DNA from: Cavia porcellus
Taxonomy: Eukaryota > Chordata > Mammalia > Rodentia > Caviidae
Direction: 5' to 3'
NCBI RefSeq assembly: GCF_034190915.1
Contig: NW_026947702.1
Span: 186,001 to 250,000, forward strand
Length of the DNA stretch: 64,000 nt
Shown here piece after piece: positions 46,654-60,400 of this stretch. Position 1 is the stretch's first letter. Every line of letters starts with the position of its first letter. The position numbers and the translations under genes are program-made. The notes beneath the pieces are model-generated. The model saw only the letters and a program-made list of their open reading frames with translations. It did not search any database and had not been told where the DNA came from.

Positions 46654-49230
46654 GTGAATCGGAGGGTCTGAATTAGGATAGGCAGTGTGTGGCAATGTGG
46701 GATGGAGAAAAGCACCGCGGGGTGGTCAGCATGGGGAGGTCAGGGAACATGCAGTGGCAATGTAGGATAGGTTTCTGAAAAACATCGCGGGGTGGTGCGC
46801 ATTGTATGGGTGTGTGTTACATTACATTCACTAGTAGGAGTGAGAAAAACATCACGGGGTGGTGGGAATCGGAGGGTCTGATTTAGGATAGGCAGTGAGT
46901 GGCAATGTAGGATGGAGAAAAGCACCGCGGGATGGTCAGCATGGGGAGGTCAGGGAACATGCAGTGGCAATGTAGGATAGGTTTCCGAAAAACATCGCGG
47001 GGTGGTGCGCATTGTATGGGTGTGTGTTACCTTACATTCACTAGTAGGAGTGAGAAAAACATCACAGGGTGTTGTGAATCGGAGGGTCTGAATTAGGATA
47101 GGCAGTGAGTGGCAATGTAGGATGGAGAAAAGCACCGCGGGGTGGTCAGCCTGGGGAGGTCAGGGAACATGCAGTGGCAATGTAGGATAGGTTTCCGAAA
47201 AACATCACGGGGTGGTGCGAATTGTATGGGTGTGTGTTACATTACATTCACTAGTAGGAGTGAGAAAAACATCACGGGGTGGTGTGAATCGGAGGCTCTG
47301 AATTAGGATAGGCAGTGAGTGGCAATGTAGGAAGAAGAAAAGCACCGCGGGGCGGTCAGCATGGGGAGGTCAGGGAAAATGCAGTGGCAATGTAGGATAG
47401 GTTTCTGAAAAACATCCCGGGTTGGTGCGCATTGTATGGGTGTGTGTTACATTACATTCACTAGTAGGAGTGAGAAAAACATCACGGGGTGGTGCGCATT
47501 GTATGGGTGTGTGTTACATTACATTCACTAGTAGGAGTGAGAAAAACATCACGGGGTGGTGTGAATCGGAGGGTCTGAATTAGGATAGGCAGTGAGTGGC
47601 AATGTAGGATGGAGAAAAGCACCGCGGGGTGGTCAGCATGGGGAGGTCAGGGAACATGCAGTGGCAATGTAGGATAGGTTTCTGAAAAACATCGCGGGGT
47701 GGTGCGCATTGTATGGGTGTGTGTTACATTACATTCACCAGTAGGAGTGAGAAAAACATCACGGGGTGGTGTGAATCGGAGGGTCTGAATTAGGATAGGC
47801 AGTGAGTGGCAATGTAGGATGGAGAAAAGCACCGCGGGGTGGTCAGCATGGGGAGGTCAGGGAACATGCAGTGGCAATGTAGGATAGGTTTCTGAAAAAC
47901 CTCGCGGGGTGGTGCGCATTGAATGGGTGTGTGTTACATTACATTCACTAGTAGGAGTGAGAAAAACATCATGGGGTGGTGCGCATTGTATGGGTGTGTG
48001 TTACATTACATACACTAGTAGGAGTGAGAAAAACATCACGGGGTGGTGTGAATCGGAGGGTCTGAATTAGGATAGGCAGTGTGTGGAAATGTGGGATGGA
48101 GTAAAGCACCGCGGGGTGGTCAGCATGGGGAGGTCAGGGAACATGCAGTGGCAATATAGGATAGGGTTTTGAAGAACATCGCGGGGGGGTGCGCATTGTA
48201 TGGGTGTGTGTTACATTACATTCACTAGTAGGAGTGAGAAAAACATTACGGGGTGGTGCGCATTGTATGGGTGTGTGTTACATTACATTCAATAGTAGGA
48301 GTGAGAAAAACATCACGGAGTGGTGTGAATCGGAGGGTCTGAATTAGGATAGGCAGTGTGTGGCAAAGTAGGATGGACAAAAGCACCGCGGGGTGGTCAG
48401 CATGGGAGGTCAGTGAACGTGCAGTGGCAATGTAGGATATGATTCTGAAAAACATCGCGGGGTGGTGCGCATTGTATGGTTGTGTGTTACATTACATTCA
48501 CTAGTAGGAGTGAGAAAAACATCACGGGGTGGTGCGCATTGTATGGGTGTGTGTTACATTACATTCACTAGTAGGAGGGAGAAAAACATCATGGGGTGGT
48601 GTGAATCGGAGGGTCTGAATTAGGATACGCAGTGAGTGGCAATGTAGGATGGAGAAAAGCACCGCGGGTTGGTCAGCATGGGGAGGTCAGGGAACATGCA
48701 GTGGCAATGTAGGATAGGTTTCTGAAAAACATCGCGGGATGGTGCTCATTATATGGGTGAGTGTTACATCACATTCACTAGTAGCAGTGAGAAAAACATC
48801 ACGGGGTGGTGTGAATTGGAGGGTCTGAATTAGGATAGGCAGTGAGTGGCAATGTAGGATGGAGAAAAGCACCGCGGGGTGGTCAGCATGGGGAGGTCAG
48901 GGAACATGCAGTGGCAAAGTAGGATAGGTTTCTGAAAAACATCGCGGGGTGGTGCGCATTGTATGGGTGTGTGTTACATTACATTCACTAGTAGGAGTGA
49001 GAAAAACATCACGGGGTGGTGCGCACTGTATGGGTGTGTGTTACATTACATTCACTAGTAGGAGTGAGAAAAACATCACGGGGTGGTGTGAATCGGAGGG
49101 TCTGAATTAGGATAGGCAGTGTCTGGCAATGTGGGATGGAGAAAAGCACCGAGGCGTGGTCAGCATGGGGAGGTCAGGGAACATGCAGTGGCAATGTAGG
49201 ATAGGTTTCTGAAAAACATCGCGGGGTGGT

Positions 49231-49431
49231 GCGCATTTTATGGGTGTGTGTTACATTACATTCACTAGTAGGAGTGAGAAAAACATCGCGGGGTGGTGCA
49301 CATTGTATGGGTGTGTCTTACATTACATTCACTAGTAGGAGTGAGAAAAACATCACGGGGTTGTGCGCATTGTATGTGTGTGTGTTACATTACATTCACT
49401 AGTAGGAGTGAGAAAAACATCACGGGGTGGT
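49231..49431 (+). repeat. Three tandem C modules (lineage 4)
   Basis: C starts at 49231, 49298 and 49365, with the variant order of 35261-35461. Confidence 0.9.
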
Positions 49432-51105
49432 GTGAATCGGAGGGTCTGAATTAGGATAGGCAGTGAGTGGCAATGTAGGATGGAGAAAAGCACCTCTGGG
49501 TGGTCAGCATGTGGAGGTCAGGGAACATGCAGTATCAATGTAGGATAGGTTTCTGAAAAACATCACGGGGTGGTGCGCATTGTATTGGTGTGTGTTATAT
49601 TACATTCACTAGTAGGAGTGAGAAAAACATCACGGGGTGGTGCACATTGTATGGGTGTGTGTTACATTACATTCACTAGTAGGAGTGAGAAAAACATCAC
49701 GGGGTGGTCTGAATCGGAGGGTCCGAATTAGGATAGGCAGTGTGTGGCAATGTGGGATTGAGAAAAGCACCGCGGGGTCGTCAGCATGGGGAGGTCAGGG
49801 AACATGCAGTGGCAATGTAGGATAGGTTTCTGAAAAACATCGCGGGGTGGTGCGCATTGTATGGGTGTGTGTTACATTACATTCACTAGTAGGAGTGAGA
49901 AAAACATCACGTGGTGTTGCTCATTGTATGGGTGTGTGTTACATTACATTCACTAGTAGGAGTGAGAAAAACATCACGGGGTGGTCTGAATCGGAGGGTC
50001 TGAATTAGGATAGGCAGTGTGTGGCAATGTGGGATGGAGAAAGGCACCGCGGGGTGGTCAGCATGGGGAGGTCAGGGAACATGCAGTGGCAATGTAGGAT
50101 AGGTTTCTGAAAAACATCGCGGGGTGGTGCGCATTGTATGGGTGTGTGTTACATTACATTCACTAGGAGGAGTGAGAAAAACATCACGGGGTGTTGTGAA
50201 TCGTAGGGTCTGAATTAGGATAGGCAGTGAGTGGCAATGTAGGATGGAGAAAAGCACCGCGGGGTGCTCAGCATGGGGAGGTCAGGGAACATGCAGTGGC
50301 AATGTAGGATAGGTTTCCGAAAAACATCGCGGGGTGGTGCACATTGTATGGGTGTGTCTTACATTACATTCACTAGTAGGAGTGAGAAAAACATCACGGG
50401 GTGGTGCACATTGTATGGGTGTGTGTTACATTACATTCACTAGTAGGAGTGAGAAAAACATCACGGGGTGGTGTGAATCGGAGGGTCTGAATTAGGATAG
50501 GCAGTGAGAGGCAATGTAGGATGGAGAAAAGCACCTCGGTGTGGTCATCATGGGGAGGTCAGGGAACATGCAGTGGCAATGTAGGATAGGTTTCTGAAAA
50601 ACATCGCGGGGTGGTGCGCATTGTATGTGTGTGTGTTACATTACATTCACTAGTAGGAGTGAGAAAAACATCACGGGGTGGTGTGAATCGGAGGGTCTGA
50701 ATTAGGATAGGCAGTGAGTGGCAATGTAGGATGGAGATAAGCACCTCGGGGTGGTCAGCATGGGGAGGTCAGGGAATATGCAGTGTCAATGTAGGATAGG
50801 TTTCTGAAAAACATCGCGGGGTGGTGCGCATTGTATGGGTGTGTGTTATATTACATTCACTAGTAGGAGTGAGAAAAACATCACGGGGTGGTGCACATTG
50901 TATGGGTGTGTGTTACATTACATTCACTAGTAGGAGTGAGAAAAACATCACGGGGTGGTCTGAATCGGAGGGTCTGAATTAGGATAGGCAGTGTGTGGCA
51001 ATGTGGGATGGAGAAAGGCACCGCGGGGTGGTCAGCATGGGGAGGTCAGGGAACATGCAGTGGCAATGTAGGATAGGTTTCTGAAAAACATCGCGGGGTG
51101 GTGCG

Positions 51106-54100
51106 CATTGTATGGGTGTGTGTTACATTACATTCACTAGTAGGAGTGAGAAAAACATCACGGGGTGGTGTGAATCGGAGGGTCTGAATTAGGATAGGCA
51201 GTGAGTGGCAATGTAGGATGGAGAAAAGCACCGCGGGGTTGTCAGCATGGGGATGTCAGGGAACATGCAGTGGCAATGTAGGATAGGTTTCTGAAAAACA
51301 TCGCGGGGTGGTGCGCATTGTATGGGTGTGTGTTACATTACATTCACTAGTAGGAGTGAGAAAATCATCACGGGGTGGTGTGAATCGGAGGGTCTGAATT
51401 ATGATAGGCAGTGAGTGGCAATGTAGGATGGAGAAAAGCACCGCGGGGTGGTCAGCATGGGGAGGTCAGGGAACATGCAGTGGCAATGTAGGATAGGTTT
51501 CCGAAAAACATCGCGGGGTGGTGCACATTGTATGGGTGTGTCTTACATTACATTCACTAGTAGGAGTGAGAAAAACATCACGGGGTGGTGCACATTGTAT
51601 GGGTGTGTGTTACATTACATTCACTAGTAGGAGTGAGAAAAACATCACGGGGTGGTGTGAATCGGAGGGTCTGAATTAGGATAGGCAGTGAGAGGCAATG
51701 TAGGATGGAGAAAAGCACCTCGGTGTGGTCATCATGGGGAGGTCAGGGAACATGCAGTGGCAATGTAGGATAGGTTTCTGAAAAACATCGCGGGGTGGTG
51801 CGCATTGTATGTGTGTGTGTTACATTACATTCACTAGTAGGAGTGAGAAAAACATCACGGGGTGGTGTGAATCGGAGGGTCTGTATTAGGATAGGCAGTG
51901 AGAGGCAATGTAGGATGGAGATAAGCACCTCGGGGTGGTCAGCATGGGGAGGTCAGGGAATATGCAGTATCAATGTAGGATAGGTTTCTGAAAAACATCG
52001 CGGGGTGGTGCGCATTGTATGGGTGTGTGTTATATTACATTCACTAGTAGGAGTGAGAAAAACATCACGGGGTGGTGCACATTGTATGGGTGTGTGTTAC
52101 ATTACATTCACTAGTAGGAGTGAGAAAAACATCACGGGGTGGTCTGAATCGGAGGGTCTGAATTAGGATAGGCAGTGTGTGGCAATGTGGGATGGAGAAA
52201 GGCACCGCGGGGTGGTCAGCATGGGGAGGTCAGGGAACATGCAGTGGCAATGTAGGATAGGTTTCTGAAAAACATCGCGGGATGGTGCGCATTGTATGGG
52301 TGTGTGTTACATTACATTCACTAGGAGGAGTGAGAAAAACATCACGGGGTGTTGTGAATCGTAGGGTCTGAATTAGGATAGGCAGTGAGTGGCAATGTAG
52401 GATGGAGAAAAGCACCGCGGGGTGGTCAGCATGGGGAGGTCAGGGAACATGCAGTGGCAATGTAGGATAGGTTTCCGAAAAACATCGCGGGGTGGTGCAC
52501 ATTGTATGGGTGTGTCTTACATTACATTCACTAGTAGGAGTGAGAAAAACATCACGGGGTGGTGCACATTGTATGGGTGTGTGTTACATTACATTCACTA
52601 GTAGGAGTGAGAAAAACATCACGGGGTGGTGTGAATCGGAGAGTCTGAATTAGGATAGGCAGTGAGAGGCCATGTAGGATGGAGAAAAGCACCTCGGGGT
52701 GGTCATCATGGGGAGGTCAGGGAACATGCAGTGGCAATGTAGGATAGGTTTCTGAAAAACATCGCGGGGTGGTGCGCATTGTATGTGTGTGTGTTACATT
52801 ACATTCACTAGTAGGAGTGAGAAAAACATCACGGGGTGGTGTGAATCGGAGGGTCTGAATTAGGATAGGCAGTGAGTGGCAATGTAGGATGGAGATAAGC
52901 ACCTCGGGGTGGTGAGCATGGGGAGGTCAGGGAACATGCAGTATCAATGTAGGATAGGTTTCTGAAAAACATCGCGGGGTGGTGCACATTGTATGGGTGT
53001 GTGTTATATTACATTCAGTAGTAGGAGTGAGAAAAACATCACGGGGTGGTGCACATTGTATGGGTGTGTGTTACATTACATTCACTAGTAGGAGTGAGAA
53101 AAACATCACGGGGTGGTGTGAATCGGAGGGTCTGAATTAGGATAGGCAGTGTGTGGCAATGTGGGATGGAGAAAAGCACCGCGGGGTGGTCAGCATGGGG
53201 AGGTCAGGGAACATGCAGTGGCAATGTAGGATAGGTTTCTGAAAAACATCTCGGGGTGGTGCGCATTGTATGGGTGTGTGTTACATTATATTCACTAGTA
53301 GGAGTGAGAAAAACATCACGTGGTGTTGCGCATTGTATGGGTGTGTGTTACATTACATTCACTAGTAGGAGTGAGAAAAACATCACGGGGTGGTATGAAT
53401 CGGAGGGTCTGAATTAGGATAGGCAGTGAGTGGCAATGTAGGATGGAGAAAAGCACCGCGGGGTGGTCAGCATGGGGAGGTCAGGGAACATGCAGTGGCA
53501 ATGTAGGATAGGTTTCCGAAAAACATCGCGGGGTGGTGCGCATTGTATGGGTGTGTGTTACATTACATTCACTAGTAGGAGTGAGAAAAACATCACGGGG
53601 TGGTGTGAATCGGAGGGTCTGAATTAGGATAGGCAGTGAGTGGCAATGTAGGATGGAGAAAAGCACCGCGGGGTGGTCAGCATGGGGAGGTCAGGGAACA
53701 TGCAGTGGCAATGTAGTATAGGTTTCTGAAAAACTTCGCGGGGTGGTGCGCATTGTATGGGTGTGTGTTACATTACATTCACTAGTAGGATTGAGAAAAA
53801 TATCACGGGGTGGTGCGCATTGTATGGGTGTGTGTTACATTACATTCACTAGTAGGAGTGAGAAAAAAATCACGGGGTGGTGTGAATCGGAGGGTCTGAA
53901 TTAGGATAGGCAGTGATTGGCAATGTAGGATGGAGAAAAGCACCGCGGGGTGGTCAGCATGGGGAGGTCAGGGAACATGCAGTGGCAATGTAGGATAGGT
54001 TTCCGAAAAACATCGCGGGGTGGTGCGCATTGTATGGGTGTGTGTTACATTACATTCACTAGTAGGAGTGAGAAAAACATCACGGGGTGGTGTGAATCGG

Positions 54101-56361
54101 AGGGTCTGAATTAGGATAGGCAGTGAGTGGCAATGTAGGATGTAGAAAAGCACCGCGGGGTGGTCAGCATGGGGAGGTCAGGGAACATGCAGTGGCAATG
54201 TAGGATAGGTTTCTGAAAAACATCGCTCGGTGGTGCGCATTGTATGGGTGTGTGTTACATTACATTCACTAGTAGGAGAGAGAAAAACATCACGGGATTG
54301 TGCGCATTGTATGGGTGTGTGTTACATTACATTCACTAGTAGGAGTGAGAAAAACATCACGGGGTGGTGTGAATCGGAGGGTCTTAATTAGGATAGGCCG
54401 TGAGTGGCAATGTAGGATGGAGAAAAGCACCGCGGGATGGTCAGCATGGGGAGGTCAGGGAACATGCAGTGGCAATGTAGGATAGGATTCTGAAAAACAT
54501 CGCGGGGTGGTGCGCATTTTATGGGTGTGTGTTACATTACATTCACTAGTAGGAGTGAGAAAAACATCACGGGGTGGTTTGAATCGGAGGGTCTGAATTA
54601 GGATAGGCAGTGAGTGGCAATGTAGGATGGAGAAAAGCACCGCGGGGTGGTCAGCATGGGGAGGTCAGGGAACATGCAGTGGCAATGTAGGATAGGTTTC
54701 CGAAAAACATCGCGGGGTGGTGCACATTGTATGGGTGTGTCTTACATTACATTCACTAGTAGGAGTGAGAAAAACATCACGGGGTGGTGCACATTGTATG
54801 GGTGTGTGTTACATTACATTCACTAGTAGGAGTGAGAAAAACATCACGGGGTGGTGTGAATCGGAGGGTCTGAATTAGGATAGGCAGTGAGAAGCAATGT
54901 AGGATGGAGAAAAGCACCTCGGGGTGGTCATCATGGGGAGGTCAGGGAACATGCAGTGGCAATGTAGGATAGGTTTCTGAAAAACATCGCGGGGTGGTGC
55001 GCATTGTATGTGTGTGTGTTACATTACATTCACTAGTAGGAGTGAGAAAAACATCACGGGGTGGTGCACATTGTATGGGTGTGTGTTACATTACATTCAC
55101 TAGTATGAGTGAGAAAAACATCACGGGGTGGTCTGAATCGGAGGGTCTGAATTAGGATAGGCAGTGTGTGGAAATGTGGGATGGAGAAAAGCACCGCGGG
55201 GTGGTCAGCATGGGGAGGTCAGGGAACAAGCAGTGGCAATGTAGGATAGGTTTCTGAAACACATCGCGGGGTGGTGCGCATTGTATGGGTGTGTGTTACA
55301 TTACATTTACTAGTAGGAGTGAGAAAAACATCACGGGGTGGTGTGAATCGGAGGGTCTCAATTAGGATAGGCAGTGAGTGTCAATGTAGAATGAAGAAAA
55401 GCTCCGCGGGGTGGTCAGCATGTGGAGGTCAGGGAACATGCAGTGGCAATATAGGATAAGTTTCGGAAAAACATCGCGGGGTGGTGCGCATTGTATGGGT
55501 GTGTGTTACATTACATTCACTAGTAGGAGTGAGAAAAACATCACGGGGTGGTGTGAATCGGAGGTTCTGAATTAGGATAGGCAGTGAGTGGCAATGTAGG
55601 ATGGAGAAAAGCACCGCGGGGTGGTCAGCATGGGGAGGTCAGGGAACATGCAGTGGCAATGTAGGATAGGTTTCCGAAAAACATCGCGGGGTGGTGCGCA
55701 TTGTATGGGTGTGTGTTACATTACATTCACTATTAGGAGTGAGAAAAACATCACGGGGTGGTGTGAATCAGAGGGTCTGAATTAGGATAGGCAGTGAGTG
55801 GCAATGTAGGATGGAGAAAAGCACCGCAGGGTGGTCAGCATGGGGAGGTCAGGGAACATGCAGTGGCAATGTAGGATAGGTTTCTGAAAAACTTCGCGGG
55901 GTGGTGCGCATTGTATGGGTGTGTGTTACATTACATTCACTAGTAGGAGTGAGAAAAACATCACGGGGTGGTGCGCATTGTATGGGTGTGTGTTACATTA
56001 CATTCACTAGTAGGAGTGAGAAAAAAATCACGGGGTGGTGTGACTCGGAGGGTCTGAATTAGGATAGGCAGTGATTGGCAATGTAGGATGGAGAAAAGCA
56101 CCGCGGGGTGGTCAGCATGGGGAGGTCAGGGAACATGCAGTGGCAATGTAGGATAGGTTTCCGAAAAACATCGCGGGGTGGTGCGCATTTTATGGGTGTG
56201 TGTTACATTACATTCACTAGTAGGAGTGAGAAAAACATCACGGGGTGGTGGGCATTGTATGGGTGTGTGTTACATTACATTCACTAGTAGGAGTGAGAAA
56301 AACATCACGGGGTTCTTTGAATTGGAGGGTCTGAATTAGGATAGGCAGTGAGTGGCAATGT
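51106..56361 (+). repeat. D3 block plus tail, second segmental copy
   Basis: From 51243 the 16-unit D order appears once, then the tail 1-1-1-2-2 (55206 to 56389). It matches D2 plus tail at 10,007 bp and D1 at 13,970 bp. Differences seen by eye: CTGTATTAGG at 51884 and GAGAGGCAATG at 51903 where D1 and D2 have CTGAATTAGG and GAGTGGCAATG, and TTTCGGAAA near 55464 where D2 has TTTCCGAAA. The match to D2 ends at 56361/46354. Confidence 0.92.
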
Positions 56362-57427
56362 AGGATGGAGAAAAGCACCGCGGGGTGGTCAGCATGGGGA
56401 GGTCAGGGAACATGCAGTGGCAATGTAGGATAGGTTTCTGAAAAACATCGCGGGGTGGTGCGCATTGTATGGGTGTGTGTTACATTACATTCACTAGTAG
56501 GAGTGAGAAAAACATCACGGTGTGGTGCGCATTGTATGGGTGTGTGTTACATTACATTCACTAGTAGGAGTGAGAAAAACATCATGGGGTGGTGTGAATC
56601 GGAGGGTCTGAATTAGGATAGGTAGTGAGAGGCAATGTAGGATGGAGAGAAGCACCTCGGGTTGGTCAGCATGGGGAGGTCAGGGAACATGCAGTGGCAA
56701 TGTAGGATAGTTTTCTGAAAAACATCGCGGGGTGGTGCGCATTGTATGGGTGTGTGTTACATTACATTCATTAGTAGGAGTGAGAAAAACATGTGGTGAT
56801 GCGCATTGTATGGGTGTGTGTTACATTACATTTACTAGTAGGAGTTAGAAAAACATCACGGGGTGGTGTGAATCGGAGGATCTCAATTAGCATAGGCAGT
56901 GAGTGTCAATGTAGGATGAGGAAAAGCACCGCGGGGTGGTCAGCATGGGGAGGTCAGGGAACATGCAGAGGCAATGTAGGATTGGTTTCTTAAAAACATC
57001 GCTGGGTGGTGCGCATTGTATGGGTGTGTGTTACATTACATTCACTAGTAGGAGTGAGAAAAACATCACGGGGTGGTGTGAATCGGAGGGTCTGAATTAG
57101 GATAGGCAGTGAGTGGCAATGTAGGATGGAGAAAAGCACCGCGGGGTGGTCAGCATGGGGAGGTCAGGGAATATGCAGTGGCAATGTAGGATAGGTTTCT
57201 GAAAAACATCACGGGGTGGTGCGCATTGTATGGGTGTGTGTTCCATTACATTCACTAGTAGGAGTGAGAAAAATATCACGGGGTTGTGCGCATTGTATGG
57301 GTGTGTGTTACATTACATTCACTAGTAGGAGTGAGAAAAACATCACGGGCTGGTGTGAATCGGAGGGTCTGAATTAGGATAGGCAGTGAGAGGCAATGTA
57401 GGATGGAGAAAAGCACCTCGGGGTGGT

Positions 57428-60400
57428 CATCATGGGGAGGTCAGGGAACATGCAGTGGCAATGTAGGATAGGTTTCTGAAAAACATCGCGGGGTGGTGCG
57501 CATTGTATGTGTGTGTGTTACATTACATTCACTAGTAGGAGTGAGAAAAACATCACGGGGTGGTGTGAATCGGAGGGTCTGAATTAGGATAGGCAGTGAG
57601 TGGCAATGTAGGATGGAGATAAGCACCTCGGGGTGGTGAGCATGGGGAGGTCAGGGAACATGCAGTATCAATGTAGGATAGGTTTCTGAAAAACATCGCG
57701 GGGTGGTGCGCATTGTATGGGTGTGTGTTATATTACATTCACTAGTAGGAGTGAGAAAAACATCACGGGGTGGTGCACATTGTATGGGTGTGTGTTACAT
57801 TACATTCACTAGTAGGAGTGAGAAAAACATCACGGGGTGGTCTGAATCGGAGGGTCTGAATTAGGATAGGCAGTGTGTGGAAATGTGGGATGGAGAAAAG
57901 CACCGCGGGGTGGTCAGCATGGGGAGGTCAGGGAACATGCAGTGGCAATGTAGGATAGGTTTCTGAAAAACATCGCGGGGTGGTGCGCATTGTATGGGTG
58001 TGTGTTACATTACATTTACTAGTAGGAGTGAGAAAAACATCACGGGGTGGTGTGAATCGGAGGGTCTCAATTAGGATAGGCAGTGAGTGTCAATGTAGAA
58101 TGAAGAAAAGCTCCACGGGGTGGTCAGCATGGGGAGGTCAGGGAACATGCAGTGGCAATATAGGATAGGTTTCTGAAAAACATCGCGGGGTGGTGCGCAT
58201 TGTATGGGTGTGTGTTACATTACATTCACTAGTAGGAGTGAGAAAAACATCACGGGGTGGTGTGAATCGGAGGGTCTGAATTAGGATAGGCAGTGAGTGG
58301 CAATGTAGGATGGAGAAAAGCACCGCGGGGTGGTCAGCATGGGGAGGTCAGGGAACATGCAGTGGCAATGTAGGATAGGTTTCCGAAAAACATCGCGGGG
58401 TGGTGCGCATTGTATGGGTGTGTGTTACATTACATTCACTATTAGGAGTGAGAAAAACATCACGGGGTGGTGTGAATCGGAGGGTCTGAATTAGGATAGG
58501 CAGTGAGTGGCAATGTAGGATGGAGAAAAGCACCGCAGGGTGGTCAGCATGGGGAGGTCAGGGAACATGCAGTGGCAATGTAGGATAGGTTTCTGAAAAA
58601 CTTCGCGGGGTGGTGCGCATTGTATGGGTGTGTGTTACATTACATTCACTAGTAGGAGTGAGAAAAACATCACGGGGTGGTGCGCATTGTATGGGTGTGT
58701 GTTACATTACATTCACTAGTAGGAGTGAGAAAAAAATCACGGGGTGGTGTGACTCGGAGGGTCTGAATTAGGATAGGCAGTGATTGGCAATGTAGGATGG
58801 AGAAAAGCACCGCGGGGTGGTCAGCATGGGGAGGTCAGGGAACATGCAGTGGCAATGTAGGATAGGTTTCCGAAAAACATCGCGGGGTGGTGCGCATTTT
58901 ATGGGTGTGTGTTACATTACATTCACTAGTAGGAGTGAGAAAAACATCACGGGGTGGTGTGAATCGGAGGGTCTGAATTAGGATAGGCAGTGAGTGGCAA
59001 TGTAGGATGTAGAAAAGCACCGCGGGGTGGTCAGCATGGGGAGGTCAGGGAACATGCAGTGGCAATGTAGGATAGGTTTCTGAAAAACATCGCTGGGTGG
59101 TGCGCATTGTATGGGTGTGTGTTACATTACATTCACTAGTAGGAGTGAGAAAAACATCACGGGATTGTGCACATTGTATGGGTGTGTGTTACAATACATT
59201 CACTAGTAGGAGTGAGAAAAACATCACGGGGTGGTGTGAATCGGAGGGTCTGAATTAGGATAGGCCGTGAGTGGCAATGTAGGATGGAGAAAAGCACCGC
59301 GGGATGGTCAGCATGGGGAGGTCAGGGAACATGCAGTGGCAATGTAGGATAGGATTCTGAAAAACATCGCGGGGTGGTGCGCATTGTATGGGTGTGTGTT
59401 ACATTACATTCACTAGTAGGAGTGAGAAAAACATCACGGGGTGGTGGGCATTGTATGGGTGTGTGTTACATTACATTCACTAGTAGGAGTGAGAAAAACA
59501 TCACGGGGTTCTTTGAATCGGAGGGTCTGAATTAGGATAGGCAGTGAGTGGCAATGTAGGATGGAGAAAAGCACCGCGGGGTGGTCAGCATGGGGAGGTC
59601 AGGGAACATGCAGTGGCAATGTAGGATAGGTTTCTGAAAAACATCGCGGGGTGGTGCGCATTGTATGGGTGTGTGTTACATTACATTCACTAGTAGGAGT
59701 GAGAAAAACATCACGGGGTGGTGCGCATTGTATGGGTGTGTGTTACATTACATTCACTAGTAGGAGTGAGAAAAACATCATGGGGTGGTGTGAATCGGAG
59801 GGTCTGAATTAGGATAGGCAGTGAGAGGCAATGTAGGATGGAGAGAAGCACCTCGGGTTGGTCAGCATGGGGAGGTCAGGGAACATGCAGTGGCAATGTA
59901 GGATAGTTTTCTGAAAAACATCGCGGGGTGGTGCGCATTGTATGGGTGTGTGTTACATTACATTCATTAGTAGGAGTGAGAAAAACACGTGGTGGTGCGC
60001 ATTGTATGGGTGTGTCTTACATTACATTTACTAGTAGGAGTTAGAAAAACATCACGGGGTGGTGTGAATCGGAGGATCTCAATTAGCATAGGCAGTGAGT
60101 GTCAATGTAGGATGAGGAAAAGCACCGCGGGGTTGTCAGCATGGGGAGGTCAGGGAACATGCAGAGGCAATGTAGGATAAGTTTCTTAAAAACATCGCTG
60201 GGTGGTGCGCATTGTATGGGTGTGTGTTACATTACATTCACTAGTAGGAGTGAGAAAAACATCACGGGGTGGTGTGAATCGGAGGGTCTGAATTAGGATA
60301 GGCAGTGAGTGGCAATGTAGGATGGAGAAAAGCACCGCGGGGTGGTCAGCATGGGGAGGTCAGGGAATATGCAGTGGCAATGTAGGATAGGTTTCTGAAA

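Larger units (their letters stand above)
46345..51105 (+). repeat. Super-repeat copy C
   Basis: Units from 46383: 3-1-1-1-2-1-2-2-2-1-2-3-2-2-1-2-1-2-1, equal to 32375-37135 at an offset of 13,970 bp. Only isolated changes were seen by eye, such as GGGTGAGTGTTAC near 48757 and GGGGTCGTCAG near 49776. It starts in the middle of an A module, where the sequence changes from D2 tail to copy B type within ten bases. Confidence 0.92.
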
